Shown: positions 36,467-45,552, counted from the first letter of the stretch. The stretch: DNA of 53,179 bases from Neisseria gonorrhoeae (GCF_003315235.1 NZ_QNRU01000013.1:1-53179); one strand, 5' to 3'. The notes: generated by a model not told the origin, from the sequence alone. Program-made: numbers and translations.

Positions 36467-37236
36467 CTGCCATAAATAAACCGCGCATTCGGCAGGCTTT
36501 CCAAAAAGCATTAAGCGATTATGACAGGCACGCCTTAATCCAACAAAAAATGACGATTAATCTAATCGCGCATTTGCAAGATTATTTGCCGGATATGCCA
36601 TTGGAAAACGTGTTGGAATTGGGCTGCGGCTCAGGAATGTTGAGTGCCTTGCTGCAAAAACAGATTTCAGCGAATTATTGGTTATTTAATGATTTGTGCG
36701 ATGTACGAAGCCGACTGGCTGAAAAATTGCCTCAATCCTTTGATTTTTATTGCGGCGATGCGGAAAACTTTCCTTTTCAACGACAATTTGACTTAATCGC
36801 AAGCGCATCTGCCGTGCAATGGTTTCACCAACCCGACGCTTTTATCGCCCATTGCAAAACAGGCTTGAAAACAAACGGATTATTGGCGGTTGCGACCTTT
36901 GGCAAAGACAATTTAAAAGAAGTCCGCCAAATCACAAATATAGGCTTAAATTACCCGACTTTATCCCAATGGCAGGCTTGGTTAGCCAAAGATTTTGAGC
37001 TTTTATGGTGTGAGGATTTTAAGGTAATACTAGACTTTGATACGCCGTTAGATGTACTCAAACACCTTAAATATACAGGCGTTACCGCCACGAACCAAAA
37101 AAATTGGACAAGAAAAAATCTCAATGGATTTATTGGCGATTACTTGTCGGCGTTCGGTATGCCGTCGGGCAAAGTGCGCCTGACTTATCATCCGTTATTT
37201 TTTATCGCGCGCCACTCTGCGGCGGGCAGGCAATAA
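36454..37236 (+). CDS. bioC: Malonyl-ACP O-methyltransferase
   Basis: The 260-residue SAM methyltransferase has the VLELGCGSGMLSALL binding loop and DLIASASAVQWFHQPD. It methylates malonyl-ACP to start pimelate synthesis. ATG 36454 lies within the end of bioG (translational coupling). Frames back to 36376 overlap bioG coding sequence and are not used. Composition is AT-rich like bioFG, except the GC-rich last ~80 bp (37140-37236), which look neisserial. Confidence 0.9.
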   Translation: MESLTAINKPRIRQAFQKALSDYDRHALIQQKMTINLIAHLQDYLPDMPLENVLELGCGSGMLSALLQKQISANYWLFNDLCDVRSRLAEKLPQSFDFYCGDAENFPFQRQFDLIASASAVQWFHQPDAFIAHCKTGLKTNGLLAVATFGKDNLKEVRQITNIGLNYPTLSQWQAWLAKDFELLWCEDFKVILDFDTPLDVLKHLKYTGVTATNQKNWTRKNLNGFIGDYLSAFGMPSGKVRLTYHPLFFIARHSAAGRQ

Positions 37237-37244
37237 GGCAGCTT

Positions 37245-37298
37245 ATGGGCAAAGTTATTTTTATATCGGGTATTGATACTGATGTGGGTAAAAGGTAA
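37245..37298 (+). pseudogene. bioD: 5' stub of bioD (dethiobiotin synthetase)
   Basis: MGKVIFISGIDTDVGKR then TAA: the first 15-16 codons of BioD with most of the P-loop (GIDTDVGK), cut just before the loop's last Thr. The same frame stays open after the TAA to 37379 with protein-like but unrelated sequence (YGEPYAEGILSNVK). The stub follows bioC by 8 bp, as in Haemophilus, and marks the right edge of the transfer. Biotin synthesis would need a bioD elsewhere. Confidence 0.75.
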
Positions 37299-37456
37299 TA
37301 TGGCGAGCCTTATGCAGAAGGCATATTGTCAAACGTTAAATTATGGTATGATTTAAAATTTACAAGTCTATTTCAGTAAATCGTTAATAATAAAAGCGGA
37401 CAATTGGCCGTTGCAGGCGGTCAGCTATCCGCTCGTTACGGTATCGGGGGTTTCCT

Positions 37457-38894
37457 TTGGAAAACTCATTAATTATCGGTCTGGCACTGGCGGTATTGCT
37501 GATGCTTTTGGTTATGCGTGCGAAGCAGGGTAAGAAAACACCGAAGCGCAAATCCCAAGGTGTCGGCAATACGCAGGGGCAGCCGCCCGGAAGCAATGAT
37601 TCGGACTGGGTCGATCAGACTTGGTCAATCGGTTTCAGACGGCACGCAACTCGACTGGTCTTGGAACGAAAGTGCCGAGACCGCATCCGCCGCCGTATCC
37701 GCGCAAGAAGTCGATCCGCTTACGGAGTATCAGGTTTATAAGCAATTCGGTTATCAGGGCAAGGCTGCCGAATCTTTGGCTGCCTATCTGGACGGCATTC
37801 CGGATGGTGAAGCGAAACCTGAGAACCTTATCCGCGAGCTGATCGATATCAATCTCGAAGTGGGGGATGTCGATGTTTTGGCAGACAATCTGCAAAAATA
37901 CGGCAGACTGATTCCTTTCGAACTTTTGGCAAAATATATCGAACAGGCATTACAGCGAGATTCAAACCATTTGCGTATCCGCGTCTTGGCGGAAGAAGGT
38001 TTGGGATAGGGCACTCAGGAGATTGAAAAACGTGCGGAAGGCGGTTCTGCGACGGCAGCTTCCGCATCGCCCCCGCCGGATGTCGGCGGTAAGGCTTATG
38101 GAGCCGAAGAAATCAAGCGCATCCCGATTGTGCGGGGCAAAAAAGACGTGTCCGGAATCAGCCAAGAGAAAATCGGTGCGATTGCCGGCCTGGTCCGCGC
38201 CGATCAAGGTGCGAAAATCCTTAAAGACAAAGTCAGCTACGAAACGGCATCGAAACAATACGACCGTGCCATCCAAACTTCCGAAAAACCTGCAAACCTG
38301 ATTATCGATGCGTTGAAACTCGATTACCAACACGCGGACATAGACCGTTTTGCCGGACATTTGTGGAAACTTTACCAAACGTTGGGCAACTACGGCAGGC
38401 AGGTTAAAGAGCGGATGCTGGGTTAGGGGTACAGCCTGGGTTACCATGAAGTTTTCGATGATTTGGAAAAGGGGCCGAACGATCGGCAAATCAAAGACAT
38501 CGGTATGAGGCACGGGTATCTGCCGAAAAATATACAGAAATTCAAAGCGCAACATCGGGATTTGGTGCTTCAAGATTCTTCGTTGATCAACACTGGTTCG
38601 TCTCCGGCAGACGATGCGGTTAAAGAAGTAGAGTCGTTGCTGATGTATGGTCAGATTGAAGCGGCAATGGATGTGTTGGAGCAGGCGGTATTGAAATATC
38701 CCGACGAATCCCAGCTTTATATTACGTTGATCGATATTTATGAACGTACTGAAGATTGGGATAGGTTGGGGCAGTTTTTAAGGGTATTGAGGGAACGTGC
38801 GGACAGGCTTCCTGAAGAGGTCGTTATGCTGATGAGCCGGCTGCTGCAGCGTATGAATCAAAATATTAAAAAAATAAAACGGTACGGAAAATAA
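37457..38894 (+). pseudogene. FimV/TPR-like membrane protein gene, degraded
   Basis: A TTG start (37457, after GGGGG) gives an N-terminal membrane helix (SLIIGLALAVLLMLLVM). The frame then shifts by +1 or -2 near 37620-37635. The rest (37635-38894) is one frame broken by TAG at 38007-38009 and 38424-38426. The soluble part has the FimV-like DPLTEYQVYKQFGYQGKA segment and repeated TPR-like helices, including KYPDESQLYITLIDIYERTEDW. Undamaged it would be about 475 residues. FimV relatives organise type IV pili and cell poles. It is the first gene of a tightly packed set, with 2 bp to the next. Confidence 0.7.
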
Positions 38895-38896
38895 AA

Positions 38897-39995
38897 ATGG
38901 AAGTTCAACTGCCGAAAATTAAAACAGTACGCGTAATGTTGGCGGGGATGACGGCGCAGCAGGAATCCGTTTTCAAAATGGCATTCAAAATGCACAATAC
39001 CACCCGTTATGAAACAGTATCCCCTTCAGACGGCAGTGCCGTGCCCGATTTGGTTTTGGCGGATACCGATGCCGAGGGCGGTTTTGAACTTTGGAAAGAG
39101 CTTGCCGGGCGTTATAAGGCTATACCCGTCGCCGTCTGTTCGGAGAAAGTTCCCGATTCTGAAGTTCCCTACCTGCCCAAACCGATTCGGTTTGAAACAT
39201 TGTTTCCTATGCTCCGCAAGTTATTGCAGGGCGAGAATGTTTATGGGAAATCGTTTATTGCACCCGCAGACCGGTCGGCGAAAAACAACGGGAATGTGCA
39301 GCGTACGGTTACGATACGCCAGTTTAACCCGAATAAAGGATTATTGGGGGCGTTGCGGTTTGCGGAAAAGAACAGGCAGGACATCGCTATCTTGCATGGA
39401 AATAAGCCGGTCCTTAATTGTTTTCCCCTCGATACAACGGGTTTTGCTGACAGAAAGTGTGTAAAAACTCGAAGAATTGTGCAAAGACGAAAATTTGCAG
39501 GTCAGTTGCAAGACTGTTCCCGATAACTCGCAATGGCGCGAAAAGGCTAAAGTAGGCATTATGTCCTGTATGTGGCAGTTTTCCATTTGGACGGCGCAGG
39601 ACAGGTTGATTTATCCGATTTTTCCCGATACTCCGTTTACGTTGAAATCTTGGCCAAACCTGACCCGGTAGGCAAATGTGCCGGGGTCGATACGCTTGTC
39701 GGCATTTTTGACCAAGGCATCCGTCAACCTTAACGTGTTGTATAAAGTGATGCCTTTAAACCTCAATGATATTCTGAATTATCTTGCGGCAACCTATACA
39801 ACCGGGTTTTTGTCGGTAGATTTGAAAACGGTTTCACAACAGGCATACTCCGATATGGCGGATAAAATAAATATCGGGGCCGATTCTGCTTCTGATAGTG
39901 AAATGATGAAAAAAGCGGAAAAAATCACGACACCATCCCAATCCCAGTCGCGCGGCCTTCTGCAAAGACTGATGAAAAAACTGTTGGGCAGCTAA
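38897..39995 (+). pseudogene. Receiver-like protein gene, multiply frameshifted
   Basis: From ATG 38897 about 110 residues resemble a response-regulator receiver (VRVMLAGMTAQQ, DLVLADTDAEGG, IPVAVCSEKVPDS, PYLPKPIRFETLFPML); the central Asp of DTDAEGG may be the phospho-site. A linker and a second domain follow. The best reading jumps frame near 39415, meets a TAA at 39462-39464, returns near 39560 (GQVDLSDFSRYSVYVEIL) and shifts again near 39735 before ending at 39995. No full-length product is possible. It is sandwiched between the FimV-like and GTPase genes. Confidence 0.6.
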
Positions 39996-40006
39996 GAGGC
40001 GGAGAG

Positions 40007-40542
40007 ATGAGAGAAAATAAAATTATTTTCACAGGACCTGTCGGCGTAGGGAAAACCACTGCCATTGCGGCTATTTCGGACGAAGCACTCGTCCAGACCG
40101 ATGCTTCCGCATCCGACATGACTTTGGATAGGAAAAGGAATACGACAGTGGCGATGGACTACGGGCCATCAGCTTGGATGAGGATACCAAAGTCCATTTA
40201 TATAGTACGCCCGGTCAGGAACGGTTCAACTTTATGTGGGAAATCTTAAGCCAAGGCAGTATGGGTTTGGTATTGCTTTTAGATAATGCCCGAACCAACC
40301 CGTTGAAAGATTTGGAATTCTTTTTACATTCGTTTCGAGGGCTGCTGGAGAAGGCATCCGTCGTTGTCGGTATTACCAAGATGGATATACGCTCTCAGCC
40401 CGGTATCGACGTGTATCACAAATATCTTGCAAAACATAATCTTAATGTTCCGGTTTTTGAAATTGATGCCCGTAAGGAAGATGACGTAAAACAATTGGTT
40501 AGCGCAATGTTATTTTCTATTGATCCGGGACTGGAGGTTTAA
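40007..40542 (+). pseudogene. MglA/CvnD-type small GTPase gene, one frameshift
   Basis: The first part (frame of ATG 40007) has a P-loop, FTGPVGVGKTTAIAAI, and the switch region TLDRKRNTTVAMDYG. A 1-base loss near 40158 (TACGGGCC) moves the frame to AISLDEDTKVHLYSTPGQERFNFMW, with G3 STPGQ and G4 GITKMD. Joined, it is ~178 residues, the size of prokaryotic Ras-like GTPases that work with roadblock proteins (Myxococcus MglA, Streptomyces CvnD). The damage should abolish function. It overlaps nothing and is 1 bp from the next gene. Confidence 0.75.
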
Positions 40543-40543
40543 T

Positions 40544-41186
40544 ATGGAATCAACACTTTCACTACAAGCGAATTTATATCCCTGCCTGACTCCTGCCGGT
40601 GCATTTTATGCCGTATCCAGCGATGCCCCCAGTGCCGGTAAAACTTTGTTGCGCAGCCTGTTGAAAGCGGATGCGGACGAAGTGGTCAGCAGTGAGAAGC
40701 TGCTCGCGGGCGGACACCGCCGACATCGATACCGCTTTGAACCTGTTGTACCGTTTGCAAAAACTCGAATTCCTCTATGGCGATGAAAACGGTCATTCAG
40801 ACGGCATCAATTTGTCGGACGAGCAATTGCCGTTGCTGATGGAACAATTGTCCGGCAGCGGTAAGGCATTATTGGTCGATCGGAACGGTCTGTATCTTGC
40901 CAACGCCAATTTCCATCATGAGTCGGCGGAAGAGTTGGGGTTGTTGGCGGCAGAAGTCGCACAGATGGAAAAGAAATACCGGCTGCTGATTAGGAACAAC
41001 CTGTATATCAACAATAACGCTTGGGGCGTTTGCGATCCTTCCGGTCAGAGCGAATTGACATTTTTCCCATTGTATATCGGTTCAACCAAATTTATTTTGG
41101 TTATCGCCGGCATTCCCGATTTGAGCAAAGAGGCATTTGTTACTTTGGTAAGGATTTTATACCGCCGTTACAGCAACCGCGTGTAA
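40544..41186 (+). pseudogene. Roadblock-like partner protein gene, one frameshift
   Basis: From ATG 40544 the frame runs through QANLYPCLTPAGAFYAVSS to SSEKLLAG. A G inserted in a GGG run near 40706 shifts it to DTADIDTALNLLYRLQKLEFLYG, and it is then intact to 41186. The C-terminal half (GKALLVDRNGLYLANANF, LAAEVAQMEKKY, TKFILVIAG) has the strand-helix look of a roadblock/LC7 fold. Repaired, it is about 213 residues. It is placed between the GTPase and the MglB-like gene. Confidence 0.6.
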
Positions 41187-41206
41187 AACTTGGGACAGGA
41201 GGGATT

Positions 41207-41566
41207 ATGCAGCAATTATTGATTTCAATCCTTGAAGATTTAAATAATACATCTACGGATATTATCGCGTCTGCCGTTATCTCAACCGACGGATTGCCGA
41301 TGGCGACAATGCTTCCTTCACATTTGAATTCGGACAGGGTAGGGGCGATTTCTGCCACTTTGCTTGCTTTGGGGAGTCGCTCGGTGCAGGAACTCGCCTG
41401 CGGGGAATTGGAACAAGTGATGATTAAAGGAAAATCAGGCTATATCCTTTTAAGTCAGGCGGGTAAAGATGCCGTGTTGGTGCTGGTGGCAAAAGAAACC
41501 GGCAGACTTGGTTTAATCCTATTGGATGCCAAACGTGCGGCAAGGCATATTGCGGAAGCCATATAA
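41207..41566 (+). CDS. Roadblock/LC7-domain protein (MglB-like)
   Basis: The 119-residue protein is a single roadblock/LC7 domain. The strand SAVISTDGLPMATML leads into the DRVGAISATLLALGSRSVQEL helix, then VMIKGKSGYILLSQAGKDAVLVLVA, and ends in a helix. In MglB and CvnB this fold binds and regulates a small GTPase. AGGAGGG precedes ATG 41207. It is the only undamaged gene of the five-gene set. Its GTPase partner next door is broken, so it may be unneeded or serve another partner. Confidence 0.85.
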   Translation: MQQLLISILEDLNNTSTDIIASAVISTDGLPMATMLPSHLNSDRVGAISATLLALGSRSVQELACGELEQVMIKGKSGYILLSQAGKDAVLVLVAKETGRLGLILLDAKRAARHIAEAI

Positions 41567-41617
41567 CATATAAAGATTGCGGGCTTGCAGATAAGTGCAA
41601 TCGATTGTCAATTTATA

Positions 41618-41647
41618 TTGACACGTTCGGTATTTCTGTTTTATTAT
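41618..41647 (+). promoter_or_regulatory. tRNA-Asn promoter
   Basis: A consensus TTGACA (41618-41623) and TATTAT (41642-41647) with an 18-bp gap start transcription a few bases before the tRNA. Confidence 0.75.
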
Positions 41648-41657
41648 TCGCGTTTAC

Positions 41658-41733
41658 TCCCCGATAGCTCAGTCGGTAGAGCGACGGACTGTTAATCCGC
41701 AGGTCCCTGGTTCGAGCCCAGGTCGGGGAGCCA
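41658..41733 (+). tRNA. tRNA-Asn (GUU)
   Basis: A 76-nt cloverleaf: acceptor TCCCCGA pairs with TCGGGGA, the discriminator is G, and CCA is encoded. The D-arm GCTCAGTCGGTAGAGC, anticodon loop with GTT at 41691-41693, and T-loop GGTTCGAGCCC are all present. It has a strong promoter upstream and a terminator downstream, so it is a one-gene unit. Confidence 0.97.
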
Positions 41734-41739
41734 AATTCC

Positions 41740-41776
41740 AAAACCCTCTAAGTATTTTCTTAGAGGGTTTTGTTTT
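41740..41776 (+). terminator. Terminator of tRNA-Asn
   Basis: AAAACCCTCTAAG and its complement CTTAGAGGGTTTT, followed by GTTTT. Confidence 0.9.
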
Positions 41777-42230
41777 ACCGGCGGTCAGAAACGCATTTTT
41801 GAGATGATTGTTTTGAGATGGAATAAAATCTTTGCAAAATTCCTTTCGTGATGGTTATGAAAAATAAATTTCTAAAGATTTAATTGGTTATTTTTATAAT
41901 TTTGAAATTTATCGGTTTTGTAAAGGTCTCGGGATAAGCAATTTCGGTCTTCGGCGCGTCTTTTACGCCAAACCCATAAGAATTTTGAGGGTAATCTTCA
42001 TCGTTTTGCCTGAATTGCCGACGCAAAGCGATTTATCGGCGGTTGTGTTTGAGCGTTTGATTGCAGCTTGCCCAATCTCAAATATTTCTAAATACCAATT
42101 GAAATTCAATATTTTATAAAAACACTGATTTGGAACGAACAGATTTATAAAAATTCCGTGTATCCTTGAGTAAGGGAGTTGATTGAAAAGACTTGTTTGA
42201 TTGATGATGAAGAATAAGTTAATTAATGTC
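41777..42230. other. AT-rich spacer without a recognisable gene
   Basis: 454 bp of low-GC DNA lie between tRNA-Asn and the 3' end of crgA. On the minus strand, short protein-like stretches (around 41890-42075, in changing frames) suggest an eroded gene, but none has a start or a family. There is no DUS and no dRS3. Confidence 0.5.
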
Positions 42231-43142
42231 TTATTTGGTATTCGTTCTATTCATATTTTTTCCCAGTTCCTTCACTAAAAAATCCAAAAATACGCGTAAG
42301 CGGAGGTTGACGGCTTTATCGCTGTAATAAACAGCATTAAAGGGGTGTGTTTTATTGGAGGTTTGTTCGGCGAATAGGGGAATTAACTTTCCTTCAGTGA
42401 TGTCGTTGTCAACCAAAAAATCTGATAAGCAAGCAATACCGCAACTTGAAAGGCACAACGAGCGTAAGATTTCACCGCTGCTGGCGGTAAAGTGCGGTGA
42501 AATTTTATAGGGATTTCCCTGCGCATCTAAAACCGCCCATGTATTTAGAGAACCGGGTTCTGTGAAGCCTAAACATTGATGGTTGGCAAGATCTTCTGCA
42601 GATTGTGGCGTGCCGTGTTTTGCTAAATATTCAGGACTGGCGACTACGCGGAAGTGGCTGTCAAACAGATGGCGTGCACGCAGCCCGGAATCGTCCAATT
42701 CTCCGGCCCGTAAGGCAATATCGACTTTGCGTTCAATCAGATTGATATAGCCTTCGGAAGAAACGAGCGAAAGTCGGATATGCGGATAGCGTTCGTTGAA
42801 TTTTGCTGCCAGCGGCGCCAGCAGATGCAGCACCATCGGCATCGCGGAATCCACGCGCAACACGCCTTGCGGTACTTCGTGCACTGCCAGCATTTCGGTT
42901 TCCGCCGCTGCCATTTCTTGCAGGATTCTCTGCGCGCGGCGGAAATATTGCGCGCCTTCTTCCGTCAGATTGAGTTGCCGCGTGGTGCGGTTGAGCAGGT
43001 TCACGCCCAACTTTTCCTCCAGCCGTTTGACGATGCGGCTTACGGCAGAATTTGCCATCTCCAACTGCTCCGCCGCACGGCTGAAGCTGCCGCTTTCCAC
43101 CACTTGAACAAATACGGTCAGTTCTTCTGAATTGGTTTTCAT
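42231..43142 (-). CDS. crgA: LysR-type regulator CrgA
   Basis: The 303-residue LysR protein has an N-terminal helix-turn-helix (LTVFVQVVESGSFSRAAEQLEM ANSAVSRIVKRLEE) and a periplasmic-binding-like effector domain. It matches meningococcal CrgA, a contact-regulated factor that represses its own gene and activates the divergent mdaB. The 5' half is GC-rich and neisserial. The 3' half (42231-42700) is AT-rich and contains an exact Haemophilus uptake word at 42490, so the gene looks mosaic. The product ends KNMNRTNTK. Confidence 0.9.
   Translation of the reverse strand: MKTNSEELTVFVQVVESGSFSRAAEQLEMANSAVSRIVKRLEEKLGVNLLNRTTRQLNLTEEGAQYFRRAQRILQEMAAAETEMLAVHEVPQGVLRVDSAMPMVLHLLAPLAAKFNERYPHIRLSLVSSEGYINLIERKVDIALRAGELDDSGLRARHLFDSHFRVVASPEYLAKHGTPQSAEDLANHQCLGFTEPGSLNTWAVLDAQGNPYKISPHFTASSGEILRSLCLSSCGIACLSDFLVDNDITEGKLIPLFAEQTSNKTHPFNAVYYSDKAVNLRLRVFLDFLVKELGKNMNRTNTK
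42490..42498 (+). other. Haemophilus uptake signal sequence inside crgA
   Basis: An exact AAGTGCGGT followed by GAAATTTTA and a second AT tract, the extended hUS form. Confidence 0.85.
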
Positions 43143-43295
43143 CGTGTTTCCTTTTCGGTTGGAACCCCACCCTTTAGGGCGGCAGGATCAGACTTTATTT
43201 GGGAAGGGCGTAACCCCTTCCCAATCAGGACGGCACATAGGGAGACGATTTATGTGTCATCCCGTGTGTTGAAACATCTGATTATTCCATTTGAC

Positions 43296-43350
43296 GCAAA
43301 AGTGTTTTCTTATTTTTGCACTTTTAAATCATAAAGTAAAACGGTACAAT
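43296..43350 (+). promoter_or_regulatory. crgA-mdaB control region
   Basis: The divergent spacer holds an inverted repeat GCAAAA...TTTTGC (43296-43319), a likely CrgA operator, and a TACAAT -10 box for mdaB (43345-43350). GAGG then precedes the mdaB ATG. Two more hairpins at 43166-43250 (TTGGGAAGGG..CCCTTCCCAA among them) are unexplained. Confidence 0.5.
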
Positions 43351-43380
43351 ACATTCATCAATTCACAAACGAGGTAACAA

Positions 43381-43959
43381 ATGAATATTTTATTATTAGA
43401 CGGCGGCAAAGCGTTCGGACATTCTCACGGCGGGTTAAACCACACGCTTCACAAAAAAGCGAAAGAAGTTTTGACCGCGCTCGGACACAATGTTCAAGAA
43501 ACCGTGATTGATGCCGGCTATGATGTTGAGGCGGAAATCGAAAAATTCGTTTGGATGGATGCTGTGATTTGGCAGATGCCGGGCTGGTGGATGCACGAGC
43601 CTTGGACAGTGAAAAAATATATGGACGAAGTCTTTACCGGCGGACACGGCAAACTCTACCAAAGCGACGGCAGACACCGCGTCAATCCGACTGAGGGCTA
43701 CGGCACAGGCGGCTTGTTGCAAGGCAAAAAACATATGCTTTCACTGACTTGGAATGCGCCGATTGAAGCCTTTACCCGCGAAGGCGATTTCTTTGAAGGC
43801 AAAGGCGTTGATGTTTTGTATATGCACTTCCACAAAGCCAACGAGTTCATCGGCTTGAGCCGCCTGCCGACATTCTTATGTAACGATGTGGTTAAAAATC
43901 CGCAAGTGGAAAAATACTTGGCAGATTATCAGGCACACTTGGAAAAAGTGTTCGGCTAA
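43381..43959 (+). CDS. mdaB: NAD(P)H:quinone oxidoreductase MdaB
   Basis: The 192-residue flavodoxin-like protein has an FAD-binding start ILLLDGGKAFGHSHGGLN, PGWWMHEPWTVKKYMDEVFT and a GLLQGKKHMLSLTWNAP core. It carries out two-electron reduction of quinones, which limits oxidative stress, in the cytoplasm. It is divergent from crgA and known to be CrgA-activated. A tight hairpin terminator follows the TAA. Confidence 0.93.
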   Translation: MNILLLDGGKAFGHSHGGLNHTLHKKAKEVLTALGHNVQETVIDAGYDVEAEIEKFVWMDAVIWQMPGWWMHEPWTVKKYMDEVFTGGHGKLYQSDGRHRVNPTEGYGTGGLLQGKKHMLSLTWNAPIEAFTREGDFFEGKGVDVLYMHFHKANEFIGLSRLPTFLCNDVVKNPQVEKYLADYQAHLEKVFG

Positions 43960-43961
43960 TT

Positions 43962-43993
43962 AAAAATCCATCTTCAACACGGAGATGGATTTT
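43962..43993 (+). terminator. mdaB terminator
   Basis: AAAAATCCATCT pairs with AGATGGATTTTG. Confidence 0.8.
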
Positions 43994-44074
43994 GTTTGTT
44001 TCGTTGATTTTGTGTCAGTTTCAGATGTGGGTGCTTATCCGGACGGGTCGTCTGAAAATGTTTGCCCCAATGCA

Positions 44075-44121
44075 AAAAAATCACTGCAAACCTTCACAAA
44101 CGGGGCTGGTAGTGATTTTTT
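44075..44121. terminator. Long-loop inverted repeat AAAAAATCACT / AGTGATTTTTT
   Basis: An 11-bp perfect stem with a 25-base loop lies between the converging mdaB and pntB genes; a bidirectional terminator is the simplest reading. A single DUS lies at 44157-44168 at the pntB stop. Confidence 0.55.
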
Positions 44122-44166
44122 CAAATCAAACAGATTGAAAACCTGCGCCGAATTGTTCAGACGGCA

Positions 44167-45552
44167 TTATTTTTTCAATTCCGCCAAAATCCCGTCAACG
44201 GTTTTCTTCGCGTCGCCGAAACACATCACGCTGTTTTCGTTGAAGAACAGCGGGTTTTGTACGCCTGCGTAGCCGGTGTTCATCGAGCGTTTCAATACGA
44301 CGACTTCTTTTGCCTTCCATACTTCTAAAACCGGCATACCTGCAATCGGGCTGTTCGGATCGGTTTGGGCGGCAGGGTTGACGGTATCGTTCGCACCAAT
44401 CACCAAGACCACATCGGTTTCGGGGAAGTCGTCGTTGATTTCGTCCATTTCCAAAACAATGTCGTAGGGGACTTTGGCTTCGGCGAGCAGTACATTCATA
44501 TGACCGGGCAGGCGGCCGGCGACGGGGTGGATGCCGAAGCGTACTTCGATGCCGTTTTTACGCAAAAGCTCGGTGATTTCGGCAACGGGGTATTGTGCCT
44601 GCGCCACTGCCATGCCGTAGCCCGGGGTGATAATGACGCTGCTTGCGCCTTTCAGCATTTCGGCAACATCGGCAGCTTTGACTTCTCGGTATTCCTCTAT
44701 CTCTTGGCTGCCGGAAGACGATATGCCGCTGTCGCTGCCGAAACCGCCGGCAATCACGGAAACAAACGACCGATTCATGGCTTTGCACATAATGTAGGAC
44801 AGAATTGCGCCGCTTGAGCCGACCAGCGCGCCGGTAACGATGAGCAGGTCGTTGGAGAGCATAAAGCCTGCCGCTGCGGCCGCCCAGCCGGAGTAGGAGT
44901 TGAGCATAGATACGACCACGGGCATATCCGCGCCGCCGATGGAGGCAACCAAGTGCCAGCCGAATGCGAGGGCGATCAGGGTCATAATCAGAAGGATGAA
45001 GCCGCTGCCGTCAATGCCGACAAATACGAGCAGCAACACAAACGATACGGCGAGCGCCAGTGCGTTGAGCTTGTGTTTGGCGGGCAGTTGCAGCGGGCTG
45101 CTGCTGATTTTGCCGTTGAGTTTGCCGAATGCGGCCAGTGAGCCGGTAAAGGTTACCGCGCCGATGAAAATGCCCAAATAGACTTCGACCAGATGGATGG
45201 TGTGCATATCGTGCGAAACGTTGCCCGGCTCGATGTAGCTGTTGAAGCCGACCAAAACGGCTGCCAAGCCGACGAAGCTGTGCAGAAGTGCAATCAGTTC
45301 GGGCATTTCGGTCATTTCTACTTTTTTGGCTTTGTGGATGCCGATTGCCGCGCCGATGAGCATGGCGATGATAATCCAGCCCAGTCCGTGGGTATTGTCG
45401 GAAAAGACCGTTACGAAGAGGGCGACCGCCATACCGGCGATACCGGAATAGCAGCCCCGTTTGGCGGTTTCCTGTTTGGACAGCCCCGCCAGTGAGAAGA
45501 TGAATAAAATTGCGGCAACGATATACGCCGCTGTTACGAGTCCTGAAGACAT
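44167..45552 (-). CDS. pntB: NAD(P) transhydrogenase subunit beta
   Basis: The 461-residue membrane subunit couples proton entry to hydride transfer from NADH to NADP+. About nine N-terminal helices (domain II) include [29 protein letters not shown]-type conserved loops. A C-terminal NADP-binding domain III ([32 protein letters not shown]) follows. It is the last gene of the pntA-MAPEG-pntB set and supplies NADPH. Confidence 0.95.
   Translation of the reverse strand: MSSGLVTAAYIVAAILFIFSLAGLSKQETAKRGCYSGIAGMAVALFVTVFSDNTHGLGWIIIAMLIGAAIGIHKAKKVEMTEMPELIALLHSFVGLAAVLVGFNSYIEPGNVSHDMHTIHLVEVYLGIFIGAVTFTGSLAAFGKLNGKISSSPLQLPAKHKLNALALAVSFVLLLVFVGIDGSGFILLIMTLIALAFGWHLVASIGGADMPVVVSMLNSYSGWAAAAAGFMLSNDLLIVTGALVGSSGAILSYIMCKAMNRSFVSVIAGGFGSDSGISSSGSQEIEEYREVKAADVAEMLKGASSVIITPGYGMAVAQAQYPVAEITELLRKNGIEVRFGIHPVAGRLPGHMNVLLAEAKVPYDIVLEMDEINDDFPETDVVLVIGANDTVNPAAQTDPNSPIAGMPVLEVWKAKEVVVLKRSMNTGYAGVQNPLFFNENSVMCFGDAKKTVDGILAELKK

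Noticed and set aside
2067-38426. Amber suppression as an explanation for several in-frame TAG codons (2067, 38007, 38424)
   Set aside because: pheA and recO in the same window end normally in TAG, the broken operon also has frameshifts and a TAA, and no suppressor tRNA is seen. Mutation is simpler.
41890-42075. Possible minus-strand gene downstream of crgA
   Set aside because: Protein-like stretches change frame, lack a start and match no family I recognise; recorded only as a spacer.
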